DNA of 64,000 nt, taken from Adenanthera pavonina (taxonomy: Eukaryota; Streptophyta; Magnoliopsida; Fabales; Fabaceae). The DNA lies in NCBI GenBank assembly GCA_026686845.1, contig JAIVEN010000004.1, positions 15,036,827 to 15,100,826 on the forward strand, written 5' to 3'. Below, in pieces: positions 31,185-41,827 of this stretch; within the stretch, counting starts at the first letter, position 1, and each line of letters begins with the position of its first letter. The notes under the pieces are model-generated. The model had not been told where the DNA came from and did not search any database. It saw only the letters and a list, made by a program, of their open reading frames with translations. Made by a program: the position numbers and the translations under genes.

Positions 31185-32163
31185 TGATAGAGTCAGGGTT
31201 AGGCGTGTCTTGCAAGAGTTCAAAGAGGAGCATGGAGACATGGAGAGCTTGATCAAGGTGCTGAACAAGAATATGGAAAGCAATTTTGGGAGTCCAATGA
31301 TCCATTGCAAGGCATAGATGATCCAGCCCAAGAAGTCCAAATAGCGTGATTATGTTCTCTTCCTTGCAAGTTACAGATCCAAGCCCATAGAAAGCCCATT
31401 TAGAGGAGATTACTTAAGTGATCATGTGCCACTCATGTGATCAACTAAAAATGAATCTTCTTTATTCTATTTTTTTTTAGAATTTTCGTTTTTTATTATT
31501 AAATTTTCAGAAATAAGGCATATGGTCAAAGATTGTCTTAGATATTAAGTTTTGATTGTTTCCTAATTTTTAAAGATTATGTTCTAGAATTTCCTTTACC
31601 TTTCAGCAAAAGGTGCCACCTTTAGGAGTGATTTGTAAGAATATTTTATTTCCTTTTTTAGTTAGATTGTGGCATCTCCTTTAGGATTAGATATGATTAT
31701 TTTCTTTATTTTTATTGTAATTTTCGTTTTTTATTTTAGCCTAGGGTTTTGGTTGCCTTATTTCTTTATATAAGAGCCACCTATGTACTTTTGAAAAAGA
31801 CAGATTAATGAGAATGAATTTTTAGAACTTATGTTCTTTTCTTGTGAGCTTTCTCTTGTATCCCTTGTGTTCTTGAGAGAATTCTTAGACTTATCAAAGG
31901 AGTGGTTTTCCTTTGTGGCGTCCCAAGGCTAGGGTTCTAAGAGACGGGTTCTCTTAGGGTCTTATCCCATTGACCAACATATCTTTCTTATTTTCTTGTT
32001 ATTTTCGTTCAAATTTATTATCCTATTTTTCTTGTCTAATGTGTTCATCTATCTTGTGCTTTCTTTGCTGTTCGTGTGTCTTTATTTGATTCTAGCACGA
32101 TCCGTGATTCATTCCGAGTCAATGAAGGTTCAATCGGACGAGTTCCGCTTGGGTCTTTCATCA
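31185..32163 (+). repeat. Solo LTR-C
   Basis: 979 bp, TGATAGAGTCAGGG to GGGTCTTTCATCA, with a perfect duplication CAAAG (31180-31184 and 32164-32168). A TATA-like TTATATAAG lies near 31765. Confidence 0.93.
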
Positions 32164-32791
32164 CAAAGGCAAACAACAGTAGTGATACAAACGAGGTAAC
32201 AGAAAATAGAGTATAAGAAATAAAGGAAAGGAGAGGATGACACAGCAGTTTATCTTGATTTAGTCTAATCCTCTTGACCTATGTCCAGTCCCCAAGCCAT
32301 CACTCGGGATTTTTCTACTATCTCTTGCAAGATTTCAATGGGTTCCTGCAAAAATCACAGTACACAAACAGTCCAAGCGTTTGAGCTATAACCTACTCTC
32401 TCACTCTTCTCACTTAAGAGTAAGTGTATCTCCCTTAGTGTATTCTCACACTAAGAACATTCTACAAGTGTGTAAACGTATACAAATTGTAATCTCTCTC
32501 AAAAGAGCGGATATGAAAGTTAAAGTGCAATAAATGAACTAAACAGAGGGTAAGTAAGCTTTGAATGAATCAATAAATGAAATAGTAAATTTTCAGCATG
32601 TAAATGGTTATCTTAAATGAAGTTCTATTTATAGTCTTAGGGTAAAACTATCTTTTGGAACCAAAGATTAGCCATTACTCACAATAAGGTAGCCGTTCAC
32701 CTACTGCATTAAATACATCTAATAGAGGTTATGTGGATAATAACCTCCTCATGTAATGCGGATAACGGGTGATTGTTTCCTTCTGCTTTCA
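32164..32791. repeat. Unassigned, possibly copia LTR or leader DNA
   Basis: No gene. The stretch CAGCAGTTTATCTTGATTTAG followed by CCAGTCCCCAAGCC recalls the LTR region of some plant copia elements read on the minus strand. GGATAA/GTTAT motifs occur at 32726-32770 and again at 35770-36100, so the N1 derivative in between probably split one older sequence. Confidence 0.35.
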
Positions 32792-34001
32792 ACATAGAGT
32801 ATGATTGAGGCATGAAGCATTTGGAGTCCTTGGACAAGACAATGAGCTTGGAAAGAGCATGAAGCCCAATTATTTGAATCAAGCCGCAGCCTAAAAAAAA
32901 CAGAGAGATAGAAAGTATGGAAAATGCTTCCAATCATATAAGCTAATGGTCCAAGTCCAAAAGAAGCCCATTTGGGAGATATAACTTGAAGACAACATGT
33001 GCTTCTCATGTGACCATTAAAAGTAACGTTGTTATATGATTAATATTCAAGTCAAAAGTTTCCTATTTAAATTAGGCTACTATTTGCTTATTTCTTTTTA
33101 AGTTTATTTCCTAATTTGAAAAAGGTGATAGGAGCCATCTTTGGAGAATTAATTTAGCACCTTATGTCCAAATTCATTGTATAATGAGGTGTCAACTTTT
33201 AGGAATATTTAATGCTTATTATTCCTATGACAAGATATACTTAGCTCAATTTTCAGCCCAAAAGGCTTCAAGAGGCATGTTCGTCATGGTTAGTATGCTA
33301 GAAACTGATCCAAGCCCAACAAACAAGGCCTAAAAAGAAGAACTCACTTAAAGGAGCATGTGTCAAGCTTGTGACCATTTAAGTAGTGTTCTTTTATTAA
33401 ATAAATTAGCAATTTTCGTTTTTTTTATTGCTTAATTCAGAAATAAGGTTTTGACCATTAGTTTCCCATTTTGAATTTATTTGTGAGGATCTCTTCAGAT
33501 TTGATTTTATTTTCTATTTTTGGGCACCACTTATTCAGCATGTATCTAGTCTTTTTTTTGTGTAAGGTGGTGCCACTCTAAGAGATTTAGGATTTAAACT
33601 ATTTTTAGCAAATTAGGCCTAGGGTTTTTGTTTTCTTTTTCTTTAAAAACGTCACTTTTGTACTTGCAAATCAGAGATGAATGAATAGTGCGTTTTGACA
33701 AAAACTTTGTGAGTTTTCTTGTTCTCTTGGTGAGCTTGAGAGACTATTTGGCATATCAAAGAAAGTGGTCTTCTCTTTGTGGTGTCTATAGCTAAGGTTT
33801 CAAGAAACAAGTTTTCTTGGGGTCTTGCTTCTTAACCAATAACTTCTGTTCTTCCAATTCGAGCATTCTTCTATTTATCTTTTATGTTTGTTTAATGTGT
33901 TCTTAGTGTTTTATTTGCTTTTCTTTGATCCTAGCACGATGCTTACATTTCCCAATTCGATTGAAGGTTCGTGAGACAAGTTCTACACGGGTTTTCTATC
34001 A
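32792..34001 (+). repeat. Chimeric LTR: LTR-A variant 5' part joined to LTR-D 3' part
   Basis: 32792-33236 matches the LTR-A variant at 34941 (AGCATTTGGAGTCCTTGG, later ATTATTCCTA). From about 33245 it matches LTR-D (TTAGCTCAATTTTCAGCCC) to the terminus GGGTTTTCTATCA at 34001. N1 interior follows at once with no primer-binding site. Confidence 0.7.
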
Positions 34002-34940
34002 TTCCATATGTTCCTTCTTTTCATCTTCTCCATCCTTCTTACTTTATCTCTGATTCTTATAATTTATTTAGTCCATCCATGTGTTATGAGTCCTCAATTC
34101 CTCTTGAATCTAATGTGAAAGAAAATCAGTTTGACGATTTAGTGTCTTCTTTCTGTAGTTTATCCATCTATATCACTTCATTAAATTTTCATCATGGTGT
34201 TCTGCAAACTCAATTCATTTGTGAACTAGTTTCTACTAATTTCATGTTTTATGTCTCTTGTGTGTCTCATAAGTTATGTGTCTTTTTAGTTTTTTATTGG
34301 TTTCTTCCATCTCACTTTCATGAATCTTCTGTGTTCCATTTTCTATCCAGTAACCCATTCTCTTTTTATTCCATCCAACTGTGTGATACTTTGTTTTAAT
34401 CTATATGTATTCCTCTTGTGAGCTATGCTACATCCTTGTCTTGTCAATGTGCATCATCCATAGGTGTCAAATCTTTCCAAATTTTGAACCTAGCAAATAA
34501 TGTGAAAATCTGCCCAGTTTTCATCCCATATGTTTACTTTACTATCTCAATTTTCCTTGAGTCTTGTTGTGTCAAATTTGCCTCTAGTTTTTTGTTGCAG
34601 GTTATTATTGTAGATGTTATGGAGGGAAAATCCAGTTCTTATCTACAAATGCATGACAACAAGTCATATGCAGTTCAAACTAATTGTCATTACAAGGTTT
34701 TGATCCCGAAGATTGGTTTGGAATGTAAGATTATAAAGACGAAACTTTAAAAGGGATGAATTTGTGGTCAAGAGTCATTATTACACCAAAAGCTCAAGCA
34801 GGGGTTGAAGTGAAGAGGAATCAATTAGGCTTGAAAAGTAAGTATACTCCCTATTTTTTATTTGTTGTTTTTAATCATTCCCTTTCTTTCCATATAGATT
34901 ATGGAGATTCGAGAACGAAACATTTCGAGAAGGGAGGGAA
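34002..34940 (+). pseudogene. N1 interior, 3' half
   Basis: Phe/Ser/Cys-rich frame to 34399, a stop, then SSIGVKSFQILNLANNVKIC to 34750; a base loss breaks FDPGDW (VLIPKIGLECK). Then RVIITPKAQAGVEVKRNQLG and the 60-nt GT...AG stretch (34838-34897). Polypurine tract GAAGGGAGGGAA ends at 34940. Leader and gag are missing, as in the copy at 3367. Confidence 0.6.
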
Positions 34941-35769
34941 TGATAGAGTACGATTGAGGCATGAAGCATTTGAAGTCCTTGGACATGGCAATGAGCTTGG
35001 AAAGAGCATGAAGCCTAATTATTTGAATCAAGCTGCAGCCTAAAAAAAAAAAGAGATAGAAAGTATGGAAAATGCTTCCAATCATATAAGCTAATGGTCC
35101 AAGCCCAAAAGAAGCCTATTTGGGAGACATAACTTGAAGACAGCATGTGCTTCTCATGTGACCATTAAAAGTGACGTTTTTATATGATTAATATTCAGGT
35201 CAAAAGTTTCCTATTTAAATTAGGCTACTTTTTGCTGATTTCTTTTTAAGTTTGTTTCCTAATTTGGAAAAGGTGATAGGAGCCATCTTTGGAGAATTAA
35301 TTCAGCACCTTATGTCCAAATTCATTGTATAATGAGGTGTCACCTTTTAGGAATATTTAATGCTTATTATTCCTAGGGATTTTAGTAGCCTTTTTCCATC
35401 TATAAATAGGCACCACTTTATAAGGTTTTGAAACATAACATGAATGAATGAATTTCTTTTCAGCAACTTTGTTGTTGTTCAGTGAGTTCTTTCTTGCTTA
35501 TCCTTGAGTGCCAGAAAAAATGAGGACTTATCAAGGAGTGGTAATCCTTGTGGCGTCCCAGAATTAGGATTCAAGAGACGGGTTCTCTTGGAGTCTATTT
35601 CCTTTGACCAATATTTTGTTTCAGTTTTCTTATTTTCATCATCTCTACTTTTCTGTTTTGTTCATTATTGTTCTTTGCTATTTTTGTGTTCAATTCATCT
35701 TTCCTTGAGTTTCACGATCCTTATCTCGAAGAAGGCTCTTCGGATAGGTTCCTAACGTGTCTCCCATCA
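34941..35769 (+). repeat. LTR-A (variant U3), 3' LTR of the N1 derivative
   Basis: 829 bp, TGATAGAGTACG to GTGTCTCCCATCA. Part of the U3 differs from other LTR-A copies (35000-35350) and lacks the GPMTRAR tail. It is followed by the older copia-like DNA. Confidence 0.88.
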
Positions 35770-36102
35770 GATAACCTACCTAGGTTATGTGGATAATGAA
35801 TTTTCTAGAACGACTAAGTTTTAGCTCAAAATAATTTTCATGAAAACCATTTAGTTGTCAGGATAACGTCAAGTTTTTCTTAAAACTGAGCCTTTGTGAA
35901 AATTGGGTTATTGGGACAACCTCATAGGATTATACGAACAAGCTATTTCCCCGAGAATAGTTTAGGAATTCCGAAATACATGTTATCCAGATAACCTCCC
36001 TTGGTTATGCGAATATCGAACTGTTCAGTACCACTTTTCTACATTGTTCACTGTGTTATACGCATAACGTGACTAGCTTATTAGGATAACCACTTGGACA
36101 GA
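35770..36102. repeat. Unassigned DNA with GATAAC/GTTAT motifs
   Basis: No gene. Short inverted motifs recur (GATAACC, GGTTATG, GTTATCCAGATAAC, GTTATACGCATAACG). It is likely the continuation of 32164-32791. Confidence 0.4.
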
Positions 36103-36925
36103 TGATAAGTGAACCCTTTTGGAATCAAACCAAAGAACTCACGTGAAACAAATGACACTCGGATCGTTGCAATTACAAGGAACACGAAAACTAAAAAATA
36201 GAAACAGCAAGAAGAAAATAGAAAAGATATGTTGGTCGAGGTGAATTAGAACCCAAGAGAACCGGTCTCTTGAACTCTAGTTCTGGTGACACCACAAGGA
36301 TTGACCAATTCCTTGATAAGTCATAGTATTCTCTCTAGCACTCAAAGAATCGCAAGAGGAAACTCACAAAATTGAAATTTTCATTCATCCAAATCTTAAA
36401 AAACGTACATAATTGTTAGCTTTAAATAGGCAAGGTAAAATCTAACCTAATAATAAGCCAAGAATCCCTAATTAATTTGGGCTCAAGTACTCATAATAGG
36501 ATTAGGAGACTTTGGGCTCAAATAACACTCCTATTGGACCTAGAAAACTAATAAAATAAAGCCCTAAAATAAAATAACGAAAATTCATAAAAATTAATAA
36601 AATAATACCTAAGCCCTTTATAAACATGCCACTATATTAATACAAGCACATGTTTGGCACATGACATGTTTATTTACAAGTTGGGCCATCAAAAAGACTA
36701 TTAATTAACCAATTGAGCTTTATTAATCACTTAAGTTTAACCCATAATTAATAAAAATGAAATTAACACTAATTAAGCCCAATAATGCTTAAGTAACAAG
36801 CTATTTTAATGAAGCACATGATCTTTTAAGTAATTTCTTCCAATGGGCTTCTCTTGGGCTTGAATCTTTCCAAGTGATAAGGCCTCCTACCATGCTCCTG
36901 AATTTGTCCAAGCCATCCTCTATCA
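36103..36925 (-). repeat. LTR-B, 3' LTR of N2-c
   Basis: 823 bp, minus strand, TGATAGAGGATGG to GGGTTCACTTATCA, adjoining a mutated polypurine tract (GAAGAGGAAGGGAA, 36926-36939). The tail frame from the interior runs into it and ends at 36826. Confidence 0.9.
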
Positions 36926-37631
36926 TTCCCTTCCTCTTCAAAAAGATTCGTCCTCGAATCTCCATAATCTACATGGAAAAAAAGGGAACGATTAAACGCA
37001 TCAAATAAATTATATGGAGTATACTTACCTTTTAAACTTGATTGATGCATCTGTACTTTATTCCTTGCATGAATGTGAAGGAAAACATTCATCCTTAGCT
37101 TTTTGAACCATAACATTAGTCCAATATTAGAAACATTCACACCTTTAATTTGAATTTCATAAGACCTATCTTCAAGCATTAGTGGATAAGAAATTGAACT
37201 TTTCTTCATAGCATATACACCAATGACCTGCAGTAAATAGCTAGACACAAACTCGACACAAGAATACTTAAATGGGACTAAAATGTTAAGGGACACATAG
37301 GGAAACAAATAGGGACAAAATGACACACAAGAAGACTCAATTAAAACCAAAGTATTAGAAAAACTAAGGAAGACAAAATCTAGACAGATTTGAACATAAT
37401 GCAATAAATGCAAAACCTAAAAAGATTTTAACATTAATGATGCGCAATGATAAAAATAAAGATGGAGATGTAATGACTAAAAAGGACACACACTAACATT
37501 AATGATGAACAAGAAGAGAATGAGTTGAATGGAAAATGGAACACAAAAGACTCATGAAGGTGAAATGGAATAAACCAACAAACAACCAAAAAGACACATG
37601 ACCTATGAGACACACAATAAACATAAGACAT
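36926..37631 (-). pseudogene. N2-c tail and Phe/Ser/Cys-rich region, 3' part
   Basis: 195 open codons from 37413 into the LTR: HYVQICLDFVFLSF, LVPFKYSCVEFVSSYLLQVI, KVQMHQSSLKGKYTPYNLFD, then YGDSRTNLFEEEGNDRG. The hydrophobic part upstream (37434-37631) is in another frame. The GT...AG stretch 36969-37028 is intact. Confidence 0.5.
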
Positions 37632-37903
37632 AAAACGAATAGGACTACTTCACAAATACATGGGAAATACAAAACACTATGATGATGAGATGGAATGACA
37701 TAGAAGGATAAACTAAAGAAAGAATGCACTAAAATAACTAATGGACTTATTATTGACTCATGCAATAATGATGGATGACATAATTTAAAGAAATTAGAAA
37801 CATAATGAGAAGGACGAAGAAAACACAATGAAGACATATAAGAAAGATGAGATGCAGAAGGAAGGAGCTTTTTATAAACTACTTTAAACTCACCTTCACT
37901 CAT
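37499..37903 (-). pseudogene. N2-c Phe/Ser/Cys-rich region, 5' part
   Basis: 134 open codons: MSEGEFKVVYKKLLPSASHL, FLRPSHYVSNFFKLCHPSLL, FYVIPSHHHSVLYFPCICEV, then hydrophobic FVLCLMFIVCLIGHVSFWLF. Such a run could be a membrane segment, but the strand's T-rich composition gives the same residues by itself. Confidence 0.45.
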
Positions 37904-39096
37904 TCTTCCTCAAACTCTCTTCTCTTTTTCCTCTTTTTCACTCTATTCTCACTTCTCTTCTCTCGTACTCTTTTTGCAATCTTTTCATTTTTCTGGACAC
38001 TTTCTCCCTTTTCTTCTCTCATTTCTACCACTCTCATTTTTCCACTTCAGCTCACTCTTCAAGTTCTCATGATTTTCACACAAATGAATACATGGTAATG
38101 GTTTGTAGGCTTTATCAGAAACACAAAAACAGTTTTTAACATGCCCATTAAAATCAACACAATAAAAATCTCCAATCACCATGTCAACATGCTCAATCTC
38201 ATCAATGTAATCATAAGAACCAACTTTCAATGAAATCACATCATTAGGACTACTAGGAATTAGCATGCTACTATCCAAAGAATTTTTAATCAAATCATTA
38301 GCAACATGTAAATCATGATTCTCATATAAAAGTTGCTCACAATCAGGGTTAATCTCAACATCATGAAAATCACTTTCTAATTGTACTACATTTGCAGCAC
38401 AACTAGACTCAACAAAGCTATCATTGCTAATAATATCTAGCACAATTTTCTCTTCAAGATCCAGCAAGACATCATGTTCAATCAATTCAATGGAATTCTT
38501 ATGATCAACACATTCAGATTTAATTTCCAATTCAATTGATCCAACATAAGAAATATCATCAACATGATTCAACTTACTAGGACTAATGCATCCTAAATCA
38601 TCTACTTCAATACAAGAGGTATCATCACAAGAGATTTGAGAATTAGACATACCTTTAAGCATAGTTAAATCTCTTGTCACAACATTTGTCAATGTAGCAA
38701 CTTGTTCATCCACTTGATTGACTTTCTCTAGTTGGGAATCATATGAATCTTGAACCATGGGCACTTGTATCTCCTTAGAATGTTCAACCATACTCTTAGC
38801 TTTGGATGGCATGTATTTTTGCCTCAAGGCTGCTCTCATTTCATTCCATGTTATAATGGAAGGTTCATCATTCGTAGCTCGTCTAGTTTCCATTTGTTTC
38901 CACCAAGCAGCAACCTTTTTACCCAATCGAAGGTAAGCACATTGTGCCTTCTCTAATTCAGAGTAGTTGCAACATGCGAAGACCTGTTCAACTTTTCTTT
39001 CTCAATCCAAGTAACCATCAGGATTTTTCTCATCATGAAATAGTAGGATCTTCGGTTTGATCTTGCTAAGAATATCCGTGTGAGCAGGAACCTTTG
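37904..39096 (-). pseudogene. N2-c gag (C-terminal part), acidic region and basic block
   Basis: 313 codons are open from 38926 to 37985. Gag end: LGKKVAAWWKQMETRRATND, SIITWNEMRAALRQKYMPSK. The acidic region holds DDISYVGSIELEIKSE, LENPNE-like parts, DEIEHVDMVIGD, CENHENLKSELKWKNESGRN. The capsid start (39096-38927) has one stop (LD-stop-ERKVEQVFACCN). The solo LTR-A at 39097 separates it from the N-terminus. No zinc knuckle. Confidence 0.65.
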
Positions 39097-39961
39097 TGAT
39101 GAAAACAAGTTAAGGGAAACAATGGGCCATGGACAAATTCAAGACCCACTTCAAGGCATTGGAGGACCAATGACCAGAGTTAGGACCAAAGCCATGAAGC
39201 AAGCCATGAATAGGTTGATCCAAAATATGATTAACATGGAACCATTGTATTTGAATGATTTTGAGGCCCAAAACCAAGAAAGAGGTAAGCTGAAAATGTA
39301 GAGCCAAATTATAGTCAACAAGCCCAACTTGGAGAAGGCCTAATATGGAGAATTCACTTAAAATACATGTGCTTCTCATGTGGTCACTAAAAATGACGTT
39401 TTTTAATAAGTTTTATTAGGATTATTTAGTCAATTTGTTTCCTTTTGAATAAAAGGCATATAATGATCTGATTTGATCTCTCTTTATTTAGGAATAGGAT
39501 TTCAGCATATTCTCTTCCTTTTTGCATTAAAGAGGAGCCAACTTTTCAAAGTCAAAATTAGAATTAAATGCTCCTTTTTGCTTAGGATTTCCTTTTTGTA
39601 TTAATTTGCATTAATAAGGTTAGGTTTGTGGGCTGAACTAGATATAGTTTATGGATTAATACTTGCCTATAAATAGGCACCTCTTGTACTCTTGCAAACC
39701 ACAACATGAATGAATGAATTTCTTTTTAGCAACTTTGTTGTTGTTCAGTGAGTTCTTTCTTGCTTATCCTTGAGTGCCAGAAAAAATGAGGACTTATCAA
39801 TGAGTGGTGATCCTTGTGGCGTCCCAGAGTTAGGATTCAAGAGACGGGTTCTCTTGGAGTCCACTTCCTTCGACCAACATTTTGTTTAGTCTTCCCTTGA
39901 GTTGCACGATCCTTATATCAAAGAAAGCTCTTATGACAGGTTCCTAACGTGTCTCCCATCA
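39097..39961 (+). repeat. Solo LTR-A
   Basis: 865 bp, TGATGAAAAC to GTGTCTCCCATCA, with a perfect duplication CTTTG (39092-39096 and 39962-39966). It sits inside N2-c gag; the gag frame joins across it. It carries the tail-coding U3 with GGPMTRVRTKAMKQAMN. Confidence 0.94.
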
Positions 39962-40087
39962 CTTTGGATTACGCCTTGCTTTAGTTTGAGAAGGAAACTC
40001 CAAGCGATTCAATTTTGCATTTACTTCCCCAATTTGATCATTGAAAGTCCTTAATAAGGCCTTAAAATCAACTTCTCCAATAGCCAT
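39962..40087 (-). pseudogene. N2-c gag, N-terminal part
   Basis: Start codon at 40087: MAIGEVDFKALLRTFNDQIG, then LNRLEFPSQTKARRNPK up to the solo LTR-A duplication. It aligns with the N2-d start at 49761. An upstream in-frame Met at 40162 is not shared by the other copies. Confidence 0.7.
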
Positions 40088-40973
40088 GTTTACAATCTGA
40101 AATGTTAGTGTAAAGCAAAGAGAAAGAAATAGGGACCTCACACACTCTCTCACGCGTTTCACTCAAATAATGCAAATGTACTCGTGTTTCACACTTTATC
40201 AAGGCTTTTTTAAATATGATGCAATTTCTCTCTTGCCTTTTTTCACTCAAAACTTACTTTCTTATGAGAGTGCTAAATTAAAACCACAACTTTAATCAAA
40301 AGGAAATCAGTTTTTAAAGTAGTGGTAATCACAGAAAACAAAAGTTCAAAATTAAAGTTCTCAAAAATCCTAATTTAATTAAACAATAACCAACACAAAA
40401 TGAACACAAAAGAACTGAAATTTCCAACAAAAGAAATCCCATGGAAATATAATAAAAAAGGATGAAAATTGGTAGAAAATTGATAAGGAAAGAAATATGA
40501 AGGAAAGACAAATTATAGAGAAACAATCCCAAATGATCAAATATATAAATTTTTTTTTTGCTGCTATTTTTTTTCAGCAATCAATCTCTCTCTTTTTTTT
40601 TTCAGATTTTTTTCTTTTTTTTTAAAGGCTTTTTTTTTTGCTATATTTTTTCAGCAAACAAATTTTTTTTTTAATTTGGGAACTCAAAATAGAATATAGG
40701 ATGATTTTTTTTTTAATTTGGATAAATGAAAACAATGTTGTAAATAGTGACAAAACAGTGGCCGTGAACAGTCTCCGGAACAGTGCAAATAGTACCAAAA
40801 ACAGTTACATAAACAGTATTTTCTGAACAGCATGATGAACAGTGAAAACAGTTTTGGTGAACAGTGATAGAAACAGTAATCATGATACAGTATGATACAC
40901 CTTGACCGAAAACAGTGTTCGGTGAACAGTGAAAATGAAACAATGCCGCCAAAACGGAACAGTACAAAAGAGT
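40088..40973 (-). other. Leader of N2-c
   Basis: Non-coding. Just before gag lie CACTAACATTTCAG (40093-40110 region) and the block GTGAAACGCGTGAGAGAG (about 40142-40162). A-rich in sense at 40545-40690. A cluster of AACAGT motifs covers about 40746-40969. The primer-binding site and LTR are lost. Confidence 0.7.
40746..40969 (-). repeat. Cluster of about 12 AACAGT motifs
   Basis: I count about 12 AACAGT (plus strand) in ~225 bp, many as GAACAGTG, at irregular spacing (8-40 bp). Related clusters are at 19783-19930 and 48895-48975. They lie near the 5' end of the leader. Confidence 0.7.
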
Positions 40974-41373
40974 GCTAGAGTTAGTTTGTGGGTTAATACT
41001 TGCCTATAAATAGGTATCTCTTGTACTCTTGCAAACCACAATATGAATGAATGAATTTCTTTTCAGCAACTTTGTTGTTGTTTAGTGAGTTCTTTCTTGC
41101 TTATCCTTGAGTGCCAGAAAGAATGAGGACTTATCAAGGAGTGGTGATCCTTGTGGCTTCCCGGGGTTAGGATTCAAGAGACGGGTTCTCTTGGAGTCTA
41201 CTTCCTTCGACCAACATTTTGTTCAGTCTTCTTATTTCATCGTGTCTATTTTCTTTAGTTTCTGTTCATTGTTGTTCTTCATTGTTCTTATATTTAATTC
41301 ATCTTTCTTTGAGTTGCACAATCCTTATATCAAAGAAGGCTCTTAGGACAGGTTCCTAACGTGTCTCCCATCA
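40974..41373 (+). repeat. LTR-A, 3' part
   Basis: 400 bp from GCTAGAGTTAGTTTGTGGG to GTGTCTCCCATCA, including the TATA box near 41003-41013. The U3 is missing. It adjoins an LTR-A on the opposite strand. Confidence 0.85.
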
Positions 41374-41827
41374 GTTAGGGATCGTGCAACTCAAAGGACA
41401 CATGAACTGAACCAAAAAAAAATAAAGATGAGGAAAATAAGAAGAAAGGAACAGAATGTTGGTCAAAGGAAAAAGGGTCAAAGAGAACCCATCTCATGAA
41501 TCCTAACTGTGGGACGCCATAAGGATCATCACTCCTTAATAAGTCCTCATTCTTTTTGGCAATCAAGAATGAGAAAGAAAAAACTCACTAATTAACAATA
41601 AAGTTATTGAAAAAAATTTATTCATTCATATTGTCTTCAAGTTATATGTCCCAAATGGCCTTCCTTTGGGTTTGAATCATTAGCTTAGACGATTGGAAGT
41701 ATTTTCCATACTTTCTATCTCTTGTTGGGCTGTAACTTGATTAAAATAGTTGGGTTTCATGCACTTTCCGAACTCACTGCCATGTCCAAATACTCCAAAT
41801 ACTTCATGCCTCAATCATACTCTATCA
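41374..41827 (-). repeat. LTR-A variant, internally deleted, 3' LTR of an N1 copy
   Basis: Minus strand, TGATAGAGTATG to about AGTTGCACGATCC; the terminal ~50 bp of the LTR and the promoter middle are missing. It matches the U3 variant of 34941. It forms a large inverted repeat with the preceding fragment. Confidence 0.75.

Larger units (their letters stand above)
36926..40973 (-). mobile_element. N2-c: gag-only element, 5' LTR missing
   Basis: Minus strand. Tail and 60-nt segment (36969-37028), Phe/Ser/Cys-rich region, basic block, acidic region, gag (start codon 40087, interrupted by a solo LTR-A), and leader to about 40973, where an LTR-A fragment replaces the rest. It has LTR-B while N-a has LTR-A, so the same gag-only design is paired with different LTRs. 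Confidence 0.8.
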
